From Limnochorda sp. LNt (lineage in GTDB: Bacteria > Bacillota > Limnochordia > Limnochordales > Geochordaceae), in contig NZ_CP141614.1 in the NCBI RefSeq assembly GCF_035593265.1, forward strand, positions 1,860,001 to 1,924,000: a stretch of DNA of 64,000 bases. The letters run 5' to 3'. Positions within the stretch are counted from its first letter, which is position 1, and every line of letters begins with the position of its first letter. Shown here one piece after another: positions 27,653 to 36,624 of this stretch. The notes under the pieces were generated by a model. It searched no databases and was not told the DNA's origin. It worked only from the letters and a program-made list of their open reading frames with translations. A program made the translations under genes and the position numbers.

Positions 27653-28732
27653 TCAGACGCCCGCCTTCAACGCCGCGATGATGGCATCCGCCATCTCCCG
27701 GGTGCCCACGGCCGTGGGGTCGTCCCGGTGCGGCTTGAGGTCGTAGGTGACGTACCGGCCCTCCGCGATGACGTGGGCCACGGCCCGCTCGAGCCGATCG
27801 GCCGCCCCCTGCTCGCCCAGGTGGCGCAGCATCAGCATCCCCGATAGGATGAGGGCGGTCGGGTTGACCTTGTTGAGCCCCTTGTACTTGGGCGCCGATC
27901 CGTGGATGGCCTCGAAGACGGCATAGCCGTCGCCGATGTTGGCGCCCGGCGCCACCCCGAGCCCTCCGACCAGGCCGGCGGCCAGGTCCGAGACGATGTC
28001 TCCGTAGAGGTTGGGCATCACCAGCACGTCGTAGAGCTCGGGCTTCTGCACCAGCTGCATGCACATGTTGTCGATGAGGCGCTCCTCGTACTCGACCCTG
28101 CCCTCGTACTCACGCGCCACCTCGCGGGCCACCCGGAAGAAGAGGCCGTCGGTGAACTTCATGATGTTGGCCTTGGTGACGGCCGTCACCTTGCGGCGGC
28201 CATGGGCCAGGGCGTACTCGAAGGCGTACTTGACGATGCGGCGGCTGGCGCCCGGCGAGATGGGCTTGATGGAGATGGCCGCGTCGGGCGCGATCTTGCC
28301 CTTGCCCATCTCGACGATCTGGCGCGCCTCCGGCGTGCCGGTGTCGAACTCCACGCCCGCGTAGAGATCCTCGGTGTTCTCCCGGATGATGACGAGGTCC
28401 ACGTGCTCGTAGGGCGAGCGCACACCTTTGTAGAGCTTGCACGGCCGCACGCAGGCGTACAGCCCCAGCTCCTGGCGCAGCGCCACGTTGACGCTGCGAA
28501 AGCCGGTGCCGATGGGGGTCGTGATGGGACCCTTCAGGGCGACGCGGTTCTTGCGGACCGATTGCAGCACCTGCGGGGGAAGGGGGGTACCGTAGCGCTC
28601 CATCACGTCGGCGCCGGCATCCACCACCTCCCACTCGATCTGGACGCCGGTGGCGTCGATGACCCGCCGGGCGGCCTCGGCCAGCTCGGGGCCGGTGCCG
28701 TCGCCAGGAATGAGGGTTACGGTGTGTTTCAA
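27653..28732 (-). CDS. Isocitrate dehydrogenase, NAD-dependent type
   Basis: 359 residues. Signatures: [35 protein letters not shown] (isocitrate-binding Ser/Asn and Arg), [16 protein letters not shown], and [20 protein letters not shown] with the metal Asp residues. The sequence sits nearer to the short NAD-type IDH than to isopropylmalate dehydrogenase, which cannot be fully excluded. No ATG fits; TTG at 28732 has GGAGG about 10 nt upstream. It oxidises isocitrate to 2-oxoglutarate in the TCA cycle. Confidence 0.88.
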   Translation of the reverse strand: MKHTVTLIPGDGTGPELAEAARRVIDATGVQIEWEVVDAGADVMERYGTPLPPQVLQSVRKNRVALKGPITTPIGTGFRSVNVALRQELGLYACVRPCKLYKGVRSPYEHVDLVIIRENTEDLYAGVEFDTGTPEARQIVEMGKGKIAPDAAISIKPISPGASRRIVKYAFEYALAHGRRKVTAVTKANIMKFTDGLFFRVAREVAREYEGRVEYEERLIDNMCMQLVQKPELYDVLVMPNLYGDIVSDLAAGLVGGLGVAPGANIGDGYAVFEAIHGSAPKYKGLNKVNPTALILSGMLMLRHLGEQGAADRLERAVAHVIAEGRYVTYDLKPHRDDPTAVGTREMADAIIAALKAGV

Positions 28733-28778
28733 CGCTGTCAAACCTCCTCGTCGAGGGATGGGCGATACCGTATCGAGA

Positions 28779-29723
28779 TTAGATCTCGTAGGCCCGAATG
28801 CCTTCCCGGAAGGGCACCGGCGGCACCGCGAAGGCGGTGTAAAAGGGGCGAGCGTCGCCCGTGCTGCCCCGGGTGAGCAGCTCCAGCTGCTGCAGCGTGA
28901 CGGGGAATCCCGGCAGCGCCTGGCCGGCCCGCACCGCCGCCCTGACCCACCCCAGCGGCACCCGCACGAAGAGCGGCCGGACGCCGATCCGCTCGGCCAC
29001 GGCCGCCAGCAGCTCCCGGTAGGTGAGCACGTCCGCACCGCCGACCTCGTAGAGGCGCACGGACCCCGGCCCGCCGCCGGCCGGCAGCGGCTCCGCCACC
29101 GCCTGGGCGACGGCCTCCGCGACGACCCAGACCGGCACCGGCTGCAGCGGGAAGGCGCCGTCGCCGAAGACGGGAAAGAGCGGCAGGCGGCGCATCAGGC
29201 GGGCCAGCATCCCGACGAAGCCGTCACCGGGGCCGTAGATGATGGAGGGGCGCAGGATGACGAGATCGGCGAAGCCCGCCTCCCGGGCGATGGCCTCGGC
29301 CAGACCCTTGGTGCGGGGATAGGGCCACGGGTCGTCCGGGTCGGCCCCCAGGGCGCTCATCAGCACGAAGCGCCGGATGCCGGCCGAGCGCGCCGCGGTC
29401 ACCAGCCGGCGAGTGCCCTCGACCACGACGCGTGCGAAGGTGACGCCCTGGCGCGGACGCTCGCGGATGATGCCGACCAGATGCACGACGGCATCGGCCC
29501 CGGCCACCAGCTCCGAGAGGGCGCCGGTCTCCAGGAGATCTCCCTCCACGACCCGCCCGCCGGAGCGGGCCACTTCGGCCAGCGTGCGGTTGGCCTCGCG
29601 GGGACGCCGCCGGTCCCGCCCGGGCCGGCGCAGGACGGCCACCTGGAGCCCGCGGCCCAGCAGGGCGGCAACGACGGCGCGGCCCACGAAGCCGGTGCCC
29701 CCGGTGACCGCCACGTGTCGCAC
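28779..29723 (-). CDS. NAD(P)-binding Rossmann protein, complex-I NDUFA9-like (atypical SDR)
   Basis: 314 residues from the GTG at 29723. The N-terminus is [20 protein letters not shown] (dinucleotide-binding GxxGxxG). [28 protein letters not shown] and [18 protein letters not shown] follow, close to bacterial NDUFA9-type SDRs. Such proteins often carry complex-I annotation without proof of being a subunit. The nuo operon starts 14 kb away, so this may be coincidence. A longer open frame upstream has no support. Confidence 0.82.
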   Translation of the reverse strand: MRHVAVTGGTGFVGRAVVAALLGRGLQVAVLRRPGRDRRRPREANRTLAEVARSGGRVVEGDLLETGALSELVAGADAVVHLVGIIRERPRQGVTFARVVVEGTRRLVTAARSAGIRRFVLMSALGADPDDPWPYPRTKGLAEAIAREAGFADLVILRPSIIYGPGDGFVGMLARLMRRLPLFPVFGDGAFPLQPVPVWVVAEAVAQAVAEPLPAGGGPGSVRLYEVGGADVLTYRELLAAVAERIGVRPLFVRVPLGWVRAAVRAGQALPGFPVTLQQLELLTRGSTGDARPFYTAFAVPPVPFREGIRAYEI

Positions 29724-29896
29724 GTGCGTACGCCAGCCCCCTCTCGGGCCCCGCCGGGGCGGCCCCGTCGCGTCGCTCCGGCGAGGAACTCCTCGGATGG
29801 CGGCGAAACGATGACGACGTCGTCGCCGATGTCGATGGCTCTTTCGAGCCGGGCCCGTCTTACCCTCCATCGGGACACGGGAGGCAGCCGCCAGCC

Positions 29897-30622
29897 ATGG
29901 TCGGGACCCTGGTCAACGCCGCCGCCGTCGTCGCCGGGAGCACGCTGGGCATGGTGCTGCGCCGGCGCGCCGATCCTGCCGCGACCGACACCGTCATGCA
30001 GGGACTCGGGCTCGTCACCCTCTTCATCGGCGGGCAGATGGCCTACGAGGCCATCGTCACCCGGCAGCCCGCCGCACCGCTGCTGCCGGTGCTGGTGGGC
30101 ATGGCGTTGGGGGCCTACCTGGGTGAGCGGTGGGCCATCGAGCGGCAGCTGGGCCGGCTCGGCGAGCGGGCCCGGGAGCTGGTGGAGCGGCGCTTCGGCC
30201 GGCAGGACGGCGAGTTCGCGCGGGCCTTCGTCGCCTCCAGCCTGCTCTTCGTGGTGGGGCCCATGACGGTGGTGGGCAGTCTGGCCGACGGCATGTCGGG
30301 CGACGCCCGCATCCTGCTGACCAAGTCGGTGATGGACGGCATCGCCTCGGTCGCCTTCGCCTCGGCGCTGGGACCGGGCGTCTTCCTGTCGGCCGGCACG
30401 GTGCTGGTCTACCAGGGGGCGCTCACCCTGGCCGGGGCCGCGATGGGCCGGGCGTTGGATCCCCTGACGATGGGCACCGTCGACGCAGCCGGGGGGCTGC
30501 TGATCCTGGCCATCGGGCTCAACATGGTGGGCGCCACCCGCCTGCCCACCGGCAACCTGCTGCCGGCCCTGGCGGCCGCTCCCCTGCTCGCGTGGCTCTG
30601 GCGCGGCCTGGGCCTGCCCTGA
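29897..30622 (+). CDS. DUF554 family membrane protein
   Basis: 241 residues with about seven hydrophobic segments. DUF554 signatures: GTLVNAAAVVAGSTLGMVLR at the N-terminus, FVVGPMTVVGSLADGMSGD, and LDPLTMGTVDAAGGLLILAI. A transport role is suspected in the family but not established. It is transcribed alone towards the nuo operon; the 173 nt upstream carry no clear promoter apart from a GACGACGTCGTC palindrome near 29814. Confidence 0.88.
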   Translation: MVGTLVNAAAVVAGSTLGMVLRRRADPAATDTVMQGLGLVTLFIGGQMAYEAIVTRQPAAPLLPVLVGMALGAYLGERWAIERQLGRLGERARELVERRFGRQDGEFARAFVASSLLFVVGPMTVVGSLADGMSGDARILLTKSVMDGIASVAFASALGPGVFLSAGTVLVYQGALTLAGAAMGRALDPLTMGTVDAAGGLLILAIGLNMVGATRLPTGNLLPALAAAPLLAWLWRGLGLP

Positions 30623-30659
30623 GCCATGGCCCCGACCCGGCTCAGCCTGGGCCCGGCGC

Positions 30660-32118
30660 TCAACCCAGGCTCACCCAGGCGAGCCGGGCGAGCCCCAGTA
30701 GCGGCTCCGGCCAGACCCCCAGGGCCACCAGGGCCGCCGCCGACACCACGACCGCGACGGCCAGCAGCCGACGCCGGCCCGCTCCGCGCCACCGGGCTCG
30801 TCGGGGCCGGCGCCTCCGGCGAGCGGCGCACGGCCCGCTCTACCAGCTTGAGGTACGGGTAGGCCAGGATGGCGGTCGAGGCGACCAGCATGAAGGCCAG
30901 CCACTGCGCCCCCTCGCGCACCGCCGCCCCCACCAGCAGCACCTTGCCCACGAAGCCGCCCGTCAGGGGCATGCCCACCAGGGCCAGCACGAACGCCACC
31001 AGCGCCCACCCCGCCAGCGGGTCGCGCCCGACCGCCCCGTCGAGCATCTGCAGCGGATAGCGGGAGGCGGGCGCGGGCTGCAGCAGGGCCACGGCCGCGA
31101 AGATGCCCAGGTTGATCAGCGCGTAGCTGCCCAGGTAGAAGAGGGCCGCCTCGATCCCGGGCCGGGTCAGGTGCGGCAGGGCGATGAGCAGGTAGCCCGC
31201 GTTGGCGATGCCGGAGTAGGCCATGAGCCGCCGCAGCTCGGTCTGGCGCAACGCCCCCAGGCTGCCGACGGCCATGCTGAGCGCGGCCATCAGCCACAGC
31301 GGGCGCTGGGCCTGCTCGGGCGCCGCCAGCGCCACCCGCAGCAGGGCGGCGAAGGCGGCCGCCTTGGTGGCCACCGACATGAAGGCGGTCACCCCCAGGC
31401 CGGCACCCTCGTAGGCGTCCGGCGCCCACAGGTGCAACGGCGCCAGGGCCAGCTTGAAGGCGATCCCCACCAGCACCAGCACGAGGCCACCCGTCCACAG
31501 GCGTTGGGCCCCGGGCGCGACGCCGGCTCGGCCGATGGCGTCGAGCGCCAGCTCGCCCGTGGCGGCGAAGACCAGCGCCATCCCCAACAGCAGCAGGCCC
31601 GACGCCACCGAGCCCAAAAGCAGGTACTTGAGCGCCCCCTCGCGGGCCGCCGGCTCGCGCCGGTGGTAGCCCACCATGACGTAGAGCCCCAGCGACAGCA
31701 GCTCCAGCCCCAGGAAGAGCACGGGCAGCGTGGTGGCCGATGCCAGCAGCCCCATGCCCGCCGCCACCAGCAACAAGAGGGCCGAGAAGGCGGCCGGCTC
31801 ACCGGGGTCCAGGGCAGGTACCGCGATGACGAGCGTCACCAGGGCCGCGACCAGCACGACCCCGTAGACCAGCCGGGCGATGCCGTCGTCCGCCAGCCGG
31901 GCGGCGCTCGAGGCCGGCTCGATGATGGCCGGCGAGCCGCCGGTGGCCACGACCAGGCCGGCCATGACCAGCGCCGCCGCCGTCAGGCCCAGCACCCAGC
32001 CGGCCCGCCGTCCGGGCGGGGCTGCCAGCTCCACCACCAGCGCCGCCAGCGCCCCGGCCGCCAGGATCAGGGCCGGCATCGCGGTCGAGGGGAAGATCTG
32101 CGCCATGTCGAGTTGCAT
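30660..32118 (-). CDS. nuoN: NADH-quinone oxidoreductase subunit N, with C-terminal frameshift
   Basis: Membrane proton-pumping subunit of complex I. MQLDMAQIFPSTAMPALILA starts it; LGLELLSLGLYVMVGYHRRE, KLALAPLHLWAPDAYEGAG and RRLMAYSGIANAGYLLIAL are NuoN hallmarks. After AYPYLKLVERAVRRSPEAP the frame runs antisense through DUF554 to 30409 (569 residues). The expected last helix (LLAVAVVVSAAALVALGVWP) and a stop at 30660 lie one frame away. Removing one base around 30775-30830 gives 485 residues, a normal NuoN length. Annotated here with that stop. Confidence 0.85.
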
Positions 32119-32119
32119 A

Positions 32120-34086
32120 TCAGACCCCTGCCACCACCCAGATGAGCAAGACGGCGGCAGTCGCCAGCACCACCAGCGCGTACCGGCGGACGAAGCCGCT
32201 CTGGACTCCCCTCAGCCACTCGCTGGCCTGGGCGGCCAGCAGGGCCACGCCGTGCACCGCCTCGTCGATGCCCCCGGCCTCCACCTGACGGCTCACCCAG
32301 CCCGCGAGGCGCAGGGCCGGCTCCACCACCACCCGCCGGTAGGCGTGGTCCACGTAGAGCCCGGCGGCCCAGGCTGCCGCCACCGGCCGGGCCGGGAGCC
32401 GGGTGCGGGACGGCCCCGCCGCCCCGGCGTAGACGGCCAGCGCGGCCACCGCGCCGAGGGCCGTGGCGGCGACGGGCATCGCAGGATCCACGCCGGCAGC
32501 GCCTCCGCCGCGTGGCCGGCCGCCGCCAGCCCCTCCCGGAAGCGGCCGAAGAAGCCCTCCAGCACCGTGACGGCCCACGCAGTGCGGCCGGGGATCCAGA
32601 CCCACCCGCCTGCCGTGGCCAGTACGGCCAGCACCACCACGGGCACGCCCATCGCGCGCGCCACCCACGCCGGCTCCGGGTGGCCGTGGCCGCCGTGCGA
32701 GGCGGCCTGGACCGCTGGGCCGGGCGCCCCTCCGAAGATGAGGGTCAGCATGCGCACCGAATAGAAGGCCGTCAGGGCCGCCGCCACGATCCCGATGGCC
32801 CACAGCGCCACGTGCCCGTGGCTCCAGACCGCCTCCAGGATGGCGTCCTTGCTGTAGAAGCCCGAGAAGGGCGGGATCCCCATCATGGCCGCGGCCCCGA
32901 CCAGGTAGGCACCCAGGGCCAGGCGCATGGACCGCGCCAGCCCGCCCATGCGGGTCATGTCTTGCTCGCCGCCCAGGCCATGGATGACCAGGCCCGCGGC
33001 CAGGAAGAGCAGCGCCTTGAAAAACGCCTGCGTGAAGAAGTGGAAGACGCCCGCCGCCTCGGCGGCCACCCCCACCCCCAGCAGCATGTAGCCGATCTGG
33101 CTCATGGTGGAGTAGGCCAGTACCCGTTTGATATCGGTCTGCCCGCAGGCCACCACGGCCCCCATCAGGGCCGACAGCCCCCCGACCCACGCCACCGCGG
33201 CCTGCGCCAGCGGTGCCGCCGCGTACAGCGGGTACATGCGAGCCGTCAGGTAGACCCCGGCTGTCACCATGGTCGCCGCGTGGATGAGGGCGCTGACGGG
33301 CGTCGGGCCGGCCATGGCATCGGGGAGCCAGACGTGCAGCGGCAGCTGCGCCGACTTGGCCGCCGCCGCCCACAAGAGCAGGAGACCGGCGGCGGTCAGC
33401 GCGCCCGTGGGCACGTACGCCAGCCGGTCGAAGAGGACATAGTACTGCACGGTGCCCGTCTGGTGCCAGAGCAGGGCCGTGGCCAGCACCAGGCCCACCT
33501 CGCCCGAGAAGGTGACCAGGAAGGCCTTGATGGCCGCCGCCCTGGCGTCCTCCCGCTGGTACCAGAAGCCGATGAGCAGGTACGAGGCCAGGCCCACGTT
33601 GGCCCATCCGGCGATGGTGCCGACGAGCCCGTCGCTCATCACCAGCAGGCTCATGGCGAAGATGAAGTAGTTGAGCTGGGCGAAGTAGCGGCGGAAGCCG
33701 GGGTCGCCGGCCATGTAGCCCACGGAGTAGACGTGGATCAGCAGCCCGACCCCGGTCACGACGAGCGCGAACCACAGCGACAACCCGTCACCCAGGAGCC
33801 CCAGATCGATGCCGGGCGCCTGCGGCCCGCCCAACGACCAAAGCCGGGTCGACAGCCCGACCAGCGCCTCGCCCATGGCCTGCCGCCGGGCCAGATAGTC
33901 GAGCAGCGCCGCCACCGCTGCCGCGAAGGCCGCCCCGACCGACGAGACGCCGATCCAGGCCACGGTGCGGGGATCCATGCGCCGGCCGGCGGCCGCCAGC
34001 AGCAGGGCACCCGCCAGGGGCACCCCGACCACCGCGGCGGGCCAGAGGCTCGCCACCACACCCTGCGGCTCCGTCACCACGGTCAC
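32120..34086 (-). CDS. nuoL: NADH-quinone oxidoreductase subunit L, with apparent -1 frameshift
   Basis: Antiporter-like complex I subunit. HVYSVGYMAGDPGFRRYFAQ, ASYLLIGFWYQRE, KSAQLPLHVWLPDAMAGPTP and VSALIHAATMVTAGVYL identify NuoL. After ALPAWI near 32480 the frame becomes non-sense and stops at 32293. The neighbouring frame continues AMPVAATALGAVAALAVYAG through the long lateral helix and final membrane segment to a stop at 32120. One added G at GTGGATCC restores 655 residues. Only 1 nt separates this stop from nuoN. Confidence 0.87.
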
Positions 34087-34098
34087 CGGTCGCCTCCC

Positions 34099-34407
34099 CT
34101 ACCCCGCCAGATCGTGCACGTCGTCGACGTCGACCCGCTCGCGCGGGCGGAAGATGATGACCACCAGGGCCAGCCCGATGGCCACCTCGGCGGCCGCCAC
34201 CGTCATCGCCAGGAACGTGAGGACCTGGCCGGACATGTCGAGCCACCACCGGGCCGCTGCGACAAGGGCGAGGCCGGCCGCGCTCCACATGATCTCGACC
34301 GACATCAGCATGGCCAGCGGCGATCGCCGCAAGAGGACGCCCATGGCCCCGATGCCGAAGAGGAGGGCCGCCACCGCCAGGTAAGCTTCCAGCGTCGCAC
34401 CGGGCAT
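34099..34407 (-). CDS. nuoK: NADH-quinone oxidoreductase subunit K
   Basis: 102 residues, three membrane helices, with the conserved glutamates in MLMSVEIMWSAAGLAL and AAAEVAIGLALVVIIFR that take part in proton transfer. The ATG overlaps the nuoJ stop (TGATG), and 12 nt separate it from nuoL. Confidence 0.95.
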   Translation of the reverse strand: MPGATLEAYLAVAALLFGIGAMGVLLRRSPLAMLMSVEIMWSAAGLALVAAARWWLDMSGQVLTFLAMTVAAAEVAIGLALVVIIFRPRERVDVDDVHDLAG

Positions 34408-35063
34408 CACCTGGGCTTCACCCCCGTCGCCTCACCCGTGGCCGTCACGGCCACGCCCACCGGCTCGGGGACGCGGCCATCCCCCGCGCCGGCATCGGCC
34501 GTGGCCGGCACCTGCTCCGCGCTCGAGGGCAGGTGTGGCTCGACCGTCTCCACCCGGCGGCCCACCAGCACCATCACGCCCACCAGGGCCACCAGGAGCA
34601 CCAGCCCCGCCAGCTCCAGCTCGAAGGGGAAGGCGGTCAACAGCACTCGCCCGAACGCCTCCACCCCGCCGAAGCCTTCGGGCACCGGCGGCCAGGACGC
34701 CGGCGGGCCCCCCACCGCGGTCGATGGCCCGCCCACGGCCATCACCAGGCCGGCCACCACCACCGCCGCCGTCGCGACGCCGGCCGGGAGCTGCCCCCAG
34801 AGGCGGTCCTCCGGCCCCTCGGTGGGCCGGTTGCGTGCGCTCAACAGGGAGATGACGAAGAGGAACAGCACCATCACCGCGCCCGCGTAGACGATGATCT
34901 GGGCCACCGCCATGAACTCGGCTTGCAGCGACAGGAACAGCGCCGAAAGCCCCGCGAAGTTGGCCAGCATGGCCAGCACGCCGTGCACCGGCGTCCGCGC
35001 CGCCACCACGCCCAGGGCGCCGGCGATGGCCACCGCCGAGGCCGCGACGAAGAGGAGGGTCAT
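34407..35063 (-). CDS. nuoJ: NADH-quinone oxidoreductase subunit J
   Basis: 218 residues with five hydrophobic segments. NuoJ hallmarks are the AQIIVYAGAVMVLFLFVISLL helix (pi-bulge helix 3) and the closing LVLLVALVGVMVLVGRR helix. A hydrophilic tail of about 45 residues follows, longer than usual. It overlaps nuoI by 4 nt and nuoK by 3 nt. Confidence 0.93.
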   Translation of the reverse strand: MTLLFVAASAVAIAGALGVVAARTPVHGVLAMLANFAGLSALFLSLQAEFMAVAQIIVYAGAVMVLFLFVISLLSARNRPTEGPEDRLWGQLPAGVATAAVVVAGLVMAVGGPSTAVGGPPASWPPVPEGFGGVEAFGRVLLTAFPFELELAGLVLLVALVGVMVLVGRRVETVEPHLPSSAEQVPATADAGAGDGRVPEPVGVAVTATGEATGVKPR

Positions 35064-35590
35064 GCCCGCTCACGCTCCCCTTCGACGCCGGCCGGCTCCC
35101 CCTCGCCCCGGCGGGTGACCCCGTGAAACGGCGGATAGACGCCGTCGGGGATGGCGAACGGGCTGGCTTCGGGGGAGACCAGCAGATCCCGCCCGTAGAC
35201 CAGGGCGTCCCGGGAGAAGGCGGCCAGCTCGAACTGCTGCGTCAGGTGCAGCGCGTCGGTCGGGCACGCCTCCTCGCAGAGCCCGCAGTAGATGCACCGC
35301 AAGAGATCGATCTCGTAGCGGAAGGCGTAGCGCTCGCCAGGCGAGTGAGGGCGGGCCGGGTCATTCTCCGCCGCGTAGACGGTGATGGCGTTGGCCGGGC
35401 AGGCCACCTGGCACAGCTCGCAGCCCACGCACATTTCCATCCCATTGGCGTAGCGGCGCAGTTCGTGGCGGCCGCGAAAGCGCGGGCTGCGCACCCTCCG
35501 GCGATCCGGATAGGGTACCGTGTGCTTGCGCTCCCACAGGAGGCGCCAGGTGGTCCCCAGCCCCTTGAGGATCCCCTTGACCGCAGACAT
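35060..35590 (-). CDS. nuoI: NADH-quinone oxidoreductase subunit I
   Basis: 176 residues, ferredoxin-like subunit carrying clusters N6a and N6b: CVGCELCQVACP and CIYCGLCEEACP. An N-terminal amphipathic region (GLGTTWRLLWERKHTVPYP) and RGRHELRRYANGMEMC precede them. Located between nuoH (32 nt) and nuoJ (4-nt overlap). Confidence 0.96.
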   Translation of the reverse strand: MSAVKGILKGLGTTWRLLWERKHTVPYPDRRRVRSPRFRGRHELRRYANGMEMCVGCELCQVACPANAITVYAAENDPARPHSPGERYAFRYEIDLLRCIYCGLCEEACPTDALHLTQQFELAAFSRDALVYGRDLLVSPEASPFAIPDGVYPPFHGVTRRGEGEPAGVEGERERA

Positions 35591-35622
35591 CTCGCTCGGG
35601 CCCTCTTCCCTCGGTCGTCCTC

Positions 35623-36624
35623 TCATCCGGCCAGGGCGGCCCACGACGCGTAGGCCACCAGATTGACCACGGCCAGCGGCAGCAACACCTTCCAGCCCAG
35701 TGCCATCAGCTGGTCGTAGCGGAGCCGGGGTAGCGTGGCGCGCACCCAGATGAAGAAGAAGAGCACCGCCGCCACCTTGAGCACGAACCACGCGACGGGG
35801 TGCAGGAAGCCCGGCCCCAGCCAGCCGCCCAGGTAGAAGAGCGTGATGAGGCTCGACTGGGTGATGAGGTGGATGTATTCGGAGATGAAGAACATGGCCA
35901 TGCGCAGCCCGCTGTACTCGGTGTGGTAGCCCGCCACCAGCTCGGTCTCGGCCTCGGGCAGGTCGAAAGGCGCCCGTGCCGACTCGGCGGCTGCGCAGAC
36001 GAGGTAGAGCACGAATCCCAGGGGCTGCACGATGGCGTAGGGCAGCGAGCGCTGGGCCTCGACGATGTCGGCCAGCCGCACCGACCCCGCCAGCACCAGC
36101 ACCGACAGGATGTTGAGGGCCATGGCGATTTCGTAGCTGATGAGCTGCGCGCTGGATCGCAGCCCGCCCAGCAGCGCGTACTTGCTCTGCGAGGCCCAGC
36201 CGCCCAGGGCCACGCCGTAGACCGCCAGCGAGCTGAAGGCCAGCACCACCAGCACCCCCGCGCCGGGGTCGGCGATGCTCAGGGGGATGGTGTAGCCTGC
36301 CACCTCCAGCGGCGGCCCCACGGGGATGACGGCGTAGGCCGCCAGGGCCATGAAGAGGCTGATGACGGGAGCCGCCAGGTAGACGGTGCGGTCGGCCTGC
36401 GCCGGGACGATGTCCTCCTTGAAGAGGGCCTTGACCCCGTCGGCCACGGGCTGCAGCAGCCCCCACGGCCCCACCCGGTTGGGCCCCACCCGAAACTGGA
36501 AGTAGCCGAGGATCTTGCGCTCGAAGAGCAGCAGGTAGGCGAAGCCGCCCAACAGCAGCAGCACCAGGATCAGCGACTTGATGGCGACGCCCGCCACCCA
36601 CAGCAGGGGCGAGAGAGCCGTCAT
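35623..36624 (-). CDS. nuoH: NADH-quinone oxidoreductase subunit H
   Basis: 333 residues with eight to nine membrane segments. It forms the quinone entry chamber: LLFERKILGYFQFRVGPNRV, QPVADGVKALFKEDIVP, SARAPFDLPEAETELVAGYH and EYSGLRMAMFFISEYIH are all conserved. The ATG overlaps the nuoG stop (ATGA). Confidence 0.96.
   Translation of the reverse strand: MTALSPLLWVAGVAIKSLILVLLLLGGFAYLLLFERKILGYFQFRVGPNRVGPWGLLQPVADGVKALFKEDIVPAQADRTVYLAAPVISLFMALAAYAVIPVGPPLEVAGYTIPLSIADPGAGVLVVLAFSSLAVYGVALGGWASQSKYALLGGLRSSAQLISYEIAMALNILSVLVLAGSVRLADIVEAQRSLPYAIVQPLGFVLYLVCAAAESARAPFDLPEAETELVAGYHTEYSGLRMAMFFISEYIHLITQSSLITLFYLGGWLGPGFLHPVAWFVLKVAAVLFFFIWVRATLPRLRYDQLMALGWKVLLPLAVVNLVAYASWAALAG

Noticed and set aside
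29810-29825. GACGACGTCGTC palindrome upstream of DUF554 as an operator
   Set aside because: Short and GC-biased, with no recognisable promoter beside it; chance occurrence is likely.
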